A stretch of DNA of 64,000 nucleotides from Cryptomeria japonica (taxonomy: Eukaryota > Streptophyta > Pinopsida > Cupressales > Cupressaceae). The translations under genes were made by a program, and so were the position numbers. The notes beneath the pieces were generated by a model, which ran no database searches, was not told the origin of the DNA, and worked only from the letters and a program-made list of their open reading frames with translations. How positions within the stretch are numbered: the first letter of the stretch is position 1; each line of letters starts with the position of its first letter. This document shows positions 9,961 to 20,900 of this stretch, piece after piece. Where the stretch lies: assembly GCF_030272615.1 (NCBI RefSeq), contig NC_081412.1:139006747-139070746 (forward strand). The letters run 5' to 3'.

Positions 9961-11706
9961 TGGAAGTCCGACGTGTTGTCGTCAGACTTCTGACAATGAG
10001 CCATCGTAAATTAGGCCCGAATGTACTAGTATGTCAAGGGACTGGTAGTAGGAGCCACATACTTGTTTGTCACATGATACCAAAACTAAGAACCTATTCC
10101 TTTGATATATATCTTCATATGATCACTCTATATCCAGTAGTTGTCCGTGGTAAACTTGGGACCCTCCTTCTTCATCATCTTTCTTAAGATCTTTTCCTCA
10201 AGCTGTTAAGCTTCTGCAAATAGAGGACCTAATGCTCTGATACCAATTGCTAATCTGAGAAGATCCGGTTAATACTGAGAGGGGGGGTGAATCAGTATTA
10301 ACAATAATTCATAACTTAAACTTAAACTAATAAAACTTCACCAAACCAATCAAAAACAAGTAATAAACTATTTACCAGTATCGTAATCATTGATATCCAA
10401 TTGTTAAACTGATTTATTAGAACTACTCATTAAGTGTTCATCAACATGCATAAACTGAAAGTAAATAAAATCAACACATCAGAAATATTCACCATATGAA
10501 CACCAGAATTTTCACGTGGAAACCCAAATAGGGAAAAACCATGGTGCGAATTGGTACCCACAAGAATTGTGCACTCTTTCGGAATGTGCCTTATTAGGAG
10601 CCTAGCCCTGTTAAGAGCTTACAATGATGCCCTGTTAGGAGTCACCCAGTTAAGGGATTGCTATGATGAGCCCTGTTAGGAGTTTTTCCCTATTAGAAGC
10701 AACCTCGCAAGAGGATTTAAGACTCAGATGTTGAGCTACCCGGTTAAGGGATTTACAATTTAAGGCCTGTTAGAACCTACTCAATTAAGGGATTTTGTTT
10801 GCTGCAACTATAAGGGAACAACAAATGAATGATATGGAAATAGCAATAACTGCTTGCTTGTTCAGATCCAATTCAGCTCCAATCTACTACACTCTTGGCA
10901 GATACACCACACTGGTTCGGCTTCACACTCTTTTCTCAAATCACTGACACAACAAACATCAACTATACCAATCTAAATAACCTTTACATCTTAGTCGGTT
11001 ATAAAACCCTAGATACATCAAAGTTCAAATGAATTTAAAATACAAATCATCATAGATCATCATTCAAATCATTACAACAATTTTCAAGACAATATCAGTC
11101 GTTGAATGATCGTAACCCATCACAACAACTCGATCTAATAGGCAATCAAGCCCATAAAACAATCTTTTATGCTCTTTGATGTTTCCCAAGAAATTCCATC
11201 CTTAATCACACCAAAACATCAACTTATCTTTTCACATGGGTTGTGCCACATCACCGTCAACATTTGAACATGATATAAATCACCACCAAACCATAAAACA
11301 TCACCGGTTAAAAGAATTTGTTACCGGTTCTAAAAACCTTCTTAAACCCTATAGAAAATACAATAGAAATCATAAACATGACTTTCGATAAGCAAAGCAA
11401 GATGCAGTTCCGATCAAAGATACATTACAATGATAAAAATACATGTTCCAAACCTTAATACTTGACTCATCACCAATCTCCAAATCCAATCAAAACATTT
11501 CCTAGTTTACCAGTTAAGGTCCTAATTCCTGGTTCACTGTCTTTATTACCGGTAAGGAATTTCTAGTAGACCAAAAGACTTAGATGACAAAATAAACATG
11601 AAAAACATAGTTGCCACATAGTTTGCCATCAATGACAACACAAATAACTGATCAAAGTCATTAAGCCAATAATCTCAATCTCTTCATCACTATATCATTA
11701 CCAACA
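9961..11706 (-). mobile_element. Copia element relic: 5' LTR, primer site and gag start
   Basis: On the minus strand an LTR of about 1459 bp runs from TGTTGGTAATG (11706) to the CA at 10248. Two bases later comes TGGTATCAGAGC (10245-10234), the primer site complementary to initiator methionine tRNA that is usual in plant Copia elements. About 50 bp further inside, a start codon opens a gag-like N-terminus (GPKFTTDNYW) at about 10187-10130, after which the element decays and ends near 9960. No 3' LTR is present, so it is truncated and broken. The flank beyond 11706 is a different Copia gag in the opposite orientation. Confidence 0.85.
10248..11706 (-). repeat. Copia 5' LTR with internal short reiterations
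   Basis: TG...CA boundaries and the adjoining primer site fix both ends. Near its inner third (10560-10800) phrases such as 'ccctgttaggag' and 'cccggttaaggga' recur about every 30-60 bp. A phrase 'gagggggggtgaatcagt' near 10280 and 'gggaaaaaccatggtg' near 10530 are shared with the solo LTR at 12523-13856, so the two LTRs belong to related Copia families. Confidence 0.85.
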
Positions 11707-11767
11707 ATCCTTTACCAGTTCATCAACATTCTCCATCACCATCAGTTATACCAGTCTTTCAAACACC

Positions 11768-12303
11768 TGTATGAAGGAGATAAACAAGTCAAAGTTGCTA
11801 AGTTGCAGAGTTTGAAAGGGAAATATGAGATGCTGAAGATGGGAGAAGATGAGAACATAAATACCTTTATGGCTAAGGTGAATGACCTTGTCCTAGGTAT
11901 TAGATGTACCGGTGGAACCCTTGAAGAAGATGAAATTATTGCTAAGGTGCTGAGATATTTGCCTCCTTCTTATAAACATAAGGTAGTTTCTATTGATGAA
12001 ATCCAGAGTGTGACTACAATGACAAGAGATATGTTGGTTGGAAAGATTGTTGCATTTGAGCTGAGTGAATCTGGTCAATCACATGGAAAGTCTGAGACAA
12101 CATTTAGAGCATCTGTATCTGGTAAATAGAAGTATGAACCTGAAGAATGCAGAATATCTAGGTATGAAAGAGAAAGGAGAGAGATGGAAGAGAAAGAAAG
12201 AGAACTGGATGAGCTTGAAACATTGATTGAGCGAAGATTACCTAAAGCAGCTGGTAAGTATGATGGAAAATTGCCCTTGAAATGTTTCTCTTGCAATAAG
12301 TTA
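11768..12303 (+). mobile_element. Copia gag relic (plus strand)
   Basis: An open stretch encodes a UBN2-type gag: KLQSLKGKYEMLKMGEDENI, then VNDLVLGIRCTGGTLEEDEI, AKVLRYLPPSYKHKV and MLVGKIVAFELSE. It is followed by an acidic/basic helical stretch and the first half of the zinc knuckle (LPLKCFSCNK), where the homology stops abruptly at about 12303. It has no LTR of its own and lies opposite in orientation to the Copia LTR immediately to its left. It is a fragment of a broken element. Confidence 0.85.
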
Positions 12304-12424
12304 TATTTCATGTATATATTGTTAGGATGTTTGAGAGTGGTTTACGATCTCTAGGAGTTGTAATATAAGTTAAAGGTTTTGGAAGATCTTATAATTCTTT
12401 AGACAATCAAGTTTCAATAATTAG

Positions 12425-12522
12425 TATGCTCGTATCATCCTTCACCTTCTATCTCACTCTCTTTGTCTCCCCAAGGTCTAGACATATCTCTCTCCCTCCC
12501 TCTCTTTTTCTTTTCCTCTCTT
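12425..12522. repeat. CT-rich tract, left part
   Basis: The tract is dominated by 'tctctctccctc' words. It continues, after the solo LTR, at 13857. I infer one original CT tract split by the insertion. Confidence 0.7.
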
Positions 12523-13856
12523 TGATGGAAATAGGGTAGACAACTGAGAGGTGGAGAGGGGGGGGGTGAATCAGTTGTCACAAAAACTCACATTGCTTAA
12601 ACTTATTCTTAGATCTAATAATTAAACATAAAGGCATAAATCAACAACACACATAACACCAAGATTTTTGTACGTGGAAAACCATGTTAGGGGAAAAACC
12701 ATGGTGGGGATACACCCACAATATAGGTATACTTGGTTAGAAGTATTACAATGGGGAATGCACATGCATTCACACTCACTGCTCAAAATAAAAAGGCTTA
12801 CTACCTAGGGAATTCTCACTACCTGTACAAACAATCACAGATCACTTCTGAAAATTATGAACTGATCAATATCATTTCCTTAATGCCTAGTTCAGTTCCA
12901 TTGAAGCACAAACAAATTTCTTCTTCACACTTCTTCTCTACCTTCAAAATATGTATACATCCAGTGCACATACACACTCACACTCATTCACACACCACAC
13001 TCGAATACAAAATTATTACAATTATTTATACATGACATCAACCTTGGAGAAATCATCAAGGTCGGCTCAACACTCACCACCTAATTACAAAAATACAACC
13101 ACACTCAATACAATATTACATATGGATCAAGCAATGTCGATCAAGATATGGCACAAACCCAAATATTTCATCTCAAAAAGATTACACCTCCAAGAATTAT
13201 GCCTCAAACATCCGCAACACGTTACAAGCATCTGGTCGGCCAAGAACATGAACACCAATGTACCAAAGAAAAACATCAATTACGAGCTCAATGATTAATG
13301 CAGACCACCAATACAAAGGCACACAATCCAAAGACATCCAAAAGCATCATGAATTACCATAGCAACATCTATAACAACACAAATTACTAGGATCACCAAC
13401 ATCTTCATACCGAACCTCGAGAACACTAACTGCAATGACTGTCAACCTTGAAAAATCACTTGCGGACCTCCAAACCATGAACCACTCAAATTAAGGACAC
13501 ACATCAACATCCCAAAAATACCTTTTAACCCATAGAACAAGATATTACAATGCAGAGAAATGCAAATCAAAATATTGTCACCACTAAACAACTGAAAAAC
13601 TAGCCACAACACAAATACCCATAACTCAATTAAATCTCCATGTGGACCTCTGAAACTTGAGTTAAATCAACTACAGACAACCCTCTACAAAACCTTTAAT
13701 CTGCAAACTCTAATCTTCATCATACTTACTACATTGAACAAACTATCTCACTGAACTTCATTATATCACTATCACAGACAAAGAAATATTTTGACATGAA
13801 TGACAACACATCTCTCAAATATCTCTTAAGCACATATTTGCAACTTTCTTCTAACA
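12523..13856 (-). mobile_element. Solo Copia-type LTR inserted in a CT tract
   Basis: On the minus strand it begins TGTTAGAAGAAAG (13856) and ends with CA at 12524-12523. It is bounded by an exact 5 bp duplication CTCTT (12518-12522 and 13857-13861). CT-rich DNA lies on both sides. Related in wording to the LTR at 10248-11706 (the 'gggggggtgaatcagt' and 'gggaaaaaccatggtg' phrases near 12567 and 12690). No internal region remains, as expected after LTR-LTR recombination. The caveat is that CTCTT is an easy chance match in CT-rich DNA; the TG/CA ends and the composition switch make the call stronger. ORFs inside it are chance. Confidence 0.72.
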
Positions 13857-14628
13857 CTCTTTCTATACCAATCTCTCATCTCTCCCATAGATCCAAACCT
13901 ATCATCTACCTCTCTCTATCCCACTCTCTCCTCTATCTCCCAAGCTCCAAACCTCTCTCTCTACACACCTAGATCACTCTCTCCTTCTCTCCCACTTCTA
14001 TCTACTTATCTCTATCTCCTCTCTCTCTCTTTGCATACCTCTTCCTCCCTATCTCCACTACTAGCTTTATTTCTATATATACCTCTCCCTCCCTCATCTA
14101 TCTCTATCTCTCTCTCCTTCCTACACTACTCTCTATCTCACCTCTCTCTCCCCCCTCTCCCTCCCTACCTATATCTCTCTCCCTCTCTCTCTCACCCTTA
14201 CCCTCTCCCCCTCTCCCATCTCTATCTCTCTCTCCCTCTATCTCTCCCTACAAATACCTTTCCCTTCCTTCATGCCTCTATTTATCTACTACCTCTCCCT
14301 CTTTCCTTGTTGTCATGACCATGTTTCTCCATCTCAATCCACTCTCCCTCTTTCTCTTGCCACTTCTTTATCTACCTATCTGTATCCCTCTCCACCTCTC
14401 CCCTCTCTCTCTCTATCTTCATCCTTGCCTCACCACTTCTCTCTATCTTAGATCTCTCTCCCTCCATACCTCTCCCTCGCTCCTCTTTATCCCTTTCTCT
14501 CTCCACTACTATCCACATACCTCTATCTCTCCCTCTCTTTATCTTCTCTCTCTCTTTGTACCTTCTCTCCCTCTCTCTACCTTTCCCTCCCTTTTCTCTC
14601 TATCTCTTCCCCTATGCCTCCTCCTAAG
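13857..14628. repeat. CT-rich degenerate microsatellite, ~770 bp
   Basis: Nearly pure pyrimidine on the plus strand, built from ctct, ccct and tatctct words. Long open frames rich in Leu, Ser, Pro and Tyr are a by-product of composition, not genes. Confidence 0.9.
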
Positions 14629-14946
14629 ATAGAGGGAGGGAGAGGGAGGGAGAGTAATAAAGAGAGGAGAGATAAGTAGAAAGATATAAAAAATAGGTAA
14701 TGCTAGGAATAGAGGGAAAAAGTGAGATATATGGATAGAAAGAGGGAGATATATGTAGAGACAGATATACCTTGGGAAAGATAGAGAGAAACAGAAAGGG
14801 GGAGAGATATCTAGATAGGGAGAGAGAGGAGAGATATAGTTAAAGATAGAGTAAGGGAAAGGTGGATAGATAGGTTGAGAGAGACCGAGGAGAGGGTGAG
14901 ATAAGGAGAGATAGATAAATAGATAAAGGGAGAGAGAGAGAGATGT
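14629..14946. repeat. GA-rich degenerate microsatellite directly abutting the CT tract
   Basis: The strand bias flips within a few bases at about 14626-14632 ('cctcctaagatagaggg'), so the pair forms a long imperfect inverted repeat of low complexity. Confidence 0.88.
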
Positions 14947-15655
14947 ACAAAGTGAAACATGTTATGTCAACTTGGATAAAGACGTATACAAGATAAAAGA
15001 CAAAGAGAAGCATTCTATGATGATTTATACAAATTTTTTACTCTCCTTAGTACATAAAATCTAAGTGTTTCATTATTTATTACCTTTTCAATGTTTTAAG
15101 TCTTTTGGTATAAATATTGAAAAAATGACAAAAATGACTATATGCAAAAGTTGTGATCATTTAATGTTTTAAAATGAAGGATTAAATTTAAATTATTATA
15201 ATTAATTTTTGGTACATAATGTATAAAAATTACCTTATCCATTGTGTAAATCTTTGAATAATGTTTCCAATACCTATAAAAAAATTAAAAAAAATTAAAA
15301 AAAATTTGATAGGAAATGCAAAAGTTATACTCATTTTACTAAAGTATGCTTTCTTAGGCTTTTCAAAATGAAAAAAATGGATATTGTTTCACAAAATAAA
15401 ATGGATGCCCCTTTTTCGCAAAACGAAATGAATACTCATTTTTAACAAAACAAAATGGACAACCATTTTGAAAATGTAAGATTAACAAAAATGCCTCTAG
15501 GAAATGGATATATGTTAGTAATGGATATCTATTAAGAATATCCATTTTGGTTTTGTATTGAAAATCCAAAATCAAATTTTATCTCACCCATACGAAAATT
15601 CAAACACCTATTTCACAATTTTGACTAAGTAAATTTATTTTTTTCCTACTGTCAC
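14947..15655. other. AT-rich spacer with a short diverged tandem repeat
   Basis: No gene recognised. At about 15360-15480 a unit like 'caaaa(t/c)aaaatggat' recurs three to four times. The open frame on the minus strand there follows this repeat. Confidence 0.5.
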
Positions 15656-16030
15656 TATTTGGCCTATCATTATCCTACATTCACCCCTCTAGATCTCTCT
15701 CTCATTTTCATCTCACTCTACCTACCTCTCCCTCACTCCTTTTTCCCCCCTCTTTCTCTCTATCCCTCTCTCTCTACCCATCTTTTTCTCCCCTTTTCCT
15801 CTCTCTACCTACATTTCCCTCCCTCCCTATATCTCTCCTTACTTCTTTGTCCCCCTCCTTCCCTCCTTCCCTCTCTACTTAATTCTATATCTCACCTCTA
15901 TCCCCCCTTTCTACCTATCCCTCTCTCCTCCTATCTCTTTCTAGTTAATCTCTATCACTTCTCTCCCTATCTCTCTTTACTTGTCTCTCCTTTGATCCCC
16001 ACCTCCTTCCTTGTCTACTCTCTACATATG
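15656..16030. repeat. CT-rich degenerate microsatellite
   Basis: Pyrimidine-rich tract of about 375 bp with ctctc, ccctc and tctacc words. The Leu/Ser/Pro-rich open frame within it is compositional. Confidence 0.88.
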
Positions 16031-16293
16031 GAAAGGAGAGATAATTAAGTAGAGAGAAGTAGGTAGAGAGAGGAGGGATGAAGGGAGTGATGGATAGAGA
16101 GAGGGAGAGGGGAGATAGAAAAAATAAAGAGAGATTAAGAAGGGATATTGAGAGAAGTGGAGAGGGATAGGGGAGATAGAGAGAAGTGGAGATAGAGGGA
16201 GAGGGGATTTTGAGAGAAGTAGAGAGAGAGGGGGGGATATTGCGGTAATTGGAGAATTAGAAAGGTAGATAGAGGGAGGGTATATTCAAAGAT

Positions 16294-16385
<92 letters not shown>
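16031..16385. repeat. GA-rich tract ending in a perfect (GA)44 run
   Basis: The strand bias flips at about 16025-16032 and the block ends in an uninterrupted (AG)n run at 16296-16383 (88 bp). This is the second CT-to-GA switch within 2 kb. Confidence 0.92.
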
Positions 16386-16522
16386 ATTTTATCATACAAA
16401 GTTATCAATAAAGATAGAAGTATTTCATTAAAAATAGGAAAATAAAAACAAAATGCCCCAAGTAGAAAAGGTAAACATACAAATGAAAAAATAGAATGTG
16501 AAGAATACTAATTAATATTATG

Positions 16523-16881
16523 TGCTCTTTCTACAATTATTTCAATGTTTATCTTGGGTTCCGAATTGTGACACCCCTTGACATATATTTCTATATATTG
16601 ATAAATTACAATACATGTACACAAGAGCAAGAAGCGGACAAAGCACATTCATTTATGAAATGAATCTAGGACAATCACAAATAGGTATAATAGATAATTT
16701 AATACCAATAATAGAATACAAAGATAAACATGATTTCCATCATGCACTATCTAAACCTTTTAGATTAGTGAATTTTTTAATTCATATTAGAAGGAACATC
16801 TCTATGATCCAAACCACAAGATCAAACCCCTAGGTTCTAGTCCCTATTATGTGTAACTAGCAAAAAATCTTTTATTCTTGA
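16523..16881. repeat. Direct duplication, first copy, left portion
   Basis: Aligns with 26016-26363, for example 'acatgtacacaagag', 'gacaaagcacattcattt' and 'gaacatctctatgatccaaa'. The copy is split by the Gypsy element at 16882-23941 and resumes at 23942. Its nature is unknown; no ORF is shared between copies. Confidence 0.88.
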
Positions 16882-17890
16882 TGCAAGACAGGGAAGGAGA
16901 ATTGGTCTAATTGTTGTTAAAACCCTAGTTACCCTAACTAACCAAGTCACCGTGTGAAAAACTGTTATAACTTCTTCCTCACAATGAAATAGAAACTCAA
17001 ATCACTAGCAAATGGGAGGTAATTCAATTCGCTATCCATACATATGACTGTCCAATCAATTTGAATCCATACAACACCATACAAGTGCAGAAAACAAAGT
17101 AATTTGTAGAAAAATGAGCTTGAAATTAGTTGTCAATGATTTCAAATTTGAAAATTATGTTGCAAAATCAGATTTCAAAAATTCAAATTTTCAGAATTCA
17201 CATCGCAAAGTTTCCAACCGTTGGCTTATATACAATTTATACCAAAATTTGCACTTTCTCGCGATCACAACAGACCTTTGGGTTGCATGACTATTCAACT
17301 CCCAAATCTTAAAAAATAAAATTTAGATACTGACATCATAATAACAATCTCGAACTGACAAATCAATGTTGGATACCAACATCGGAATAACAATCCCAAA
17401 CCGAGGTCTTGATCAGCCATCGGAATAACTAATATAAGCGGAGTAACCATTTTTTGCAATTTTGATAGAGTAAACTTACCCCGATGTCCCTATTTCTCTA
17501 TAGCTATATCGAACAAGGCATTTGGATGTCTATCGGCATAGCCATCAAAAGTCGGCTAAATAGTATTTTCAAAACCCAATAGAGTAAACTATCTCGATGA
17601 CAACAATGACACTTTATCAGGTTAACTATCCCAATGACAACATTGACAACTTTTTACAACAATGACACTTTATCGAGTTAACTATTTTGATGACAACAAT
17701 GACAACCTTAGAACAACTTTACAAACTTGCAAATTATGACTCCAAATTTGACACACCCACCTAAAAAACATAAAATAACATTACAAATGGTCTCAATAGA
17801 CTTTATTGAAATAAAATGATATGACCCCTAAATCCTAAGACTTAAACACCTAATTGACATGGTAACTAGACTCTAGGTGCTCCTGCACCA
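16882..17890 (-). repeat. 3' LTR of the chromovirus
   Basis: 1009 bp, starting TGCAAGACAGGGA and ending CTCCTGCACCA on the plus strand. Aligns along its length with 22950-23941. A ~30 bp word 'actatcccgatgacaacaatgacac' type recurs three times near 17590-17700, a small internal tandem repeat also present in the other LTR. Confidence 0.93.
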
Positions 17891-17959
17891 TACACTCGGA
17901 GAGGAAATATTTCATGCTCTTGATGAAATGAGATCTACAACTGAGACCCCATGTTGTGC

Positions 17960-20900
17960 TATACCCTCCTCTGACATCCAAGTGGCATCTTAATTTGGTA
18001 GTCCTAGCCACTTGACTAGGTGCTCCTTATAAACTTTCCTCCTTGTCCTCTTCACTTCTCTTGAGTCCAAAATGGTTTCAAGTTGCATAGGCTGAGCAGG
18101 TGGAAGGTCCTTGACCCATTCCACATCAACATATTCACCTCCTTCTTCTCCTTGACCTGCAAAATTAGATTCCTTATAGGGATAAAAATTTGCTACATTG
18201 AATATAGGTGAGATAGCAACCCCCGGTGGGAGTTCAATCTCATAAGCATTATTGCCATACTTGTGAGCCACTTTACATGGCCCTATCTTCTTCATCATCA
18301 ACTTTGTATACTTTCTCTTTAGCAATCTCTCCTTCCTCAAATGTGCCAACACTAGATCACCCACCTTGAATTGTACATCTCTCTTCTTCAAGTCTTCCTT
18401 CCTCTTAATAATTGTCCACATTCCTCTCAAGTGTCTCCTTGAAATGTTTGTGGATGTCATGCATGGCTGCTGTAAAGTCTTCACCTTGGGCACTCCTCCT
18501 ATCCATTCCACTCAAATCTCTCAATTCATAGATACCTCTAGGATGCATTCCATAGACAACTTCAAATGGACTCTTCCCTATACTTCGATCGATTGAATCA
18601 TTGTATGCATACTCTGTCTTTGGTAGGATTAGATCCCTATTGGAAGTGGTCCAGTGTCCCTCGTGAGAATTCATGACATGGTTTAACAACCTCCTATGGA
18701 CTCTATAAGTCTAGTGGTTGTATCGGGCATTGACAGGTCAACCTTTTAGTGCAACGACAACCCTAGCTTATAACAAGTGGTATCAGAGATTGGTCATAGG
18801 TTTGAACCATGTAGGCCACAATGAGTGATGCTAGGAGGGGGATTGTTGGCAGTGGGCCAACATCCCTCGCGGGGATTCGTGACATGGTTTAACAGCCTCC
18901 TGTGGATTCTATGTCTAGTGGTTGTCTCGGGCATTGACACGTTGATCTTTTGGTGCAACGAAAACCCTAGCTTGTAACAATCCCATGATTGATTGTGCTC
19001 CTTAGTCAAATATCTCAATAGGTTACCTAATGATCTATTAACAACCTCAGTCTGCCCATCCATTTGGGGATGATAGGCAGAACTAAAAGTCAAATTGGTT
19101 CCTAGTTTTCTCCACAATGTTCTCCAAAAATGTCCAGTGAACATTGAATCTCTATCAGACATAATGGATAATGGCAATCCATGGATCCTCACAATCTCAT
19201 TAAAGAACAAACTTGCAATGTGAGAGGCATCATTAGTTGTCCTACATGTAATGAAGTGATCCATCTTGTTGAACCTATCCACAACCACATACACACTGTC
19301 ATTTCCTCTTGTAGTCCTTGGTAGACCCAAAACAAAGTCCATATTGATGGCTTCCCATGGTCTATTAGGTATGGGCAGAGGTTGATACAACCCTGCATTA
19401 GAAATTGACCCCTTTGCTCTCTAACATATACCACAACCTTCCACAAACCTCTTTCACATCTAGGTGCATTTTAGGCTAGTAGTAAAACCTTTTGACCTGA
19501 TCCAATGTCTCTTCACATCCAAAATTTCCTCCTAGACTACCACTACTCTTCTCCCTGATTAGATTCTCCCTCATAGAACACTTTGGGACACACAACTAAG
19601 CTCCCTTAAATAAAATACCACCTTGTAATACATAATCTGCATACTCACTGTGAAAAGAACCCTGTGACTACTCACAAACAACAAACACTTCATGAAAGTC
19701 TGCATAATTCTAATACATACCTCTTAAGGAATCAATTCCCATGCTTTGAAGTTGCACCTCTTGTATCATCATTGTCCTCTTGCTCAAAGCATCAAATAAC
19801 TTGTTAGCCTACCCTTTCTTGTGCGTTATGGTGAAGGTATAGGACTGCAATTGCTCCACCCACTTCATGTGTCAATGACTCAACTTCTCTTGACTGTTTA
19901 GGAAACTCCAAGCATGGTTATCTATGTATACCACAAACTCCTCGGGTGGTAGGTAGTGTCTCTATTTTTTAAGTGCTTGCACCATGGCATATAGCTCCAA
20001 ATCATAGGATGAATACTTCTTGTTGGCTTCATTCAATTTCAAACTAAAGAAAGCTATTGGCTTCCCCTCTTGACTCAACACTGCCCCTATGGCATAGCCA
20101 CTGGCATCACACTCTATTGTAAATGCCTTATTAAAATTAGGTAAAGCAAGGATAGGTTGATGTGCTACCCTTATCTTGAGGTACTCAAAACTTTGACCAG
20201 CCTCCTTGGTCCATTGGAGTCTTCTCCTCTTCTCTCCTTTGATGGTGTCTAACATAGGTGCCACAATATGACTGAAATTATTGATGAACTTGTGGTAGAA
20301 GCTTGCTAAACCTTGGAAACTTCTGACTTCCCCAATTGATTTAGGTGTTGATCAGCTGAGTATGGCCTCTACTTTTTGTGGATCCATTTTCAAGGCCCCT
20401 TGTGCAATCACAAACCCTAAATATACCATCTCTTCCTTCATCCATTCACGCTTCTTGAGATTGATCATCAATTTCTCTTCATCCAACCTCCCTACCACCC
20501 TGTCCAAGTGTCTCAAATGGTCTTCCTTTGTCCTACTTAACACCAATATATCATCTAAATATACCACTACAAGCTTTTTTATGAATTCTCTTAGGACCTC
20601 ATTCATGAGTCTCATGAATGTGCCAGGGGCATTAGATAGCCCAAAAGGCATGACAAGCCATTCATTAAGGCCTTCAGTAGTCTTGAAATTCGTCTTCCAC
20701 TCATCCCTCTCTCTAATTCTTATTTGGTGATAGCCACTCTTTAAATCAATTTTAGAAAAATGCCTTGCTATGACCAGACTATCAATAAGATCTTCCATCC
20801 AGGGAATGGGGAATCTATCTCTAATGGTTATCTTGTTGATAGCCCTTGAATCTATACAAAGCCTCCAATCTCCATTTTTTTGGGTGCCAAAATAGTTGGC

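Noticed and set aside
12733-13298. 100 and 115 codon plus-strand frames
   Set aside because: They lie inside the solo Copia LTR, antisense to it, with no recognisable domain.
14031-14632. Long plus-strand frames rich in Leu/Ser/Pro/Tyr
   Set aside because: They lie in CT-rich simple sequence; absence of stops follows from composition. The same applies to 15659-16048.
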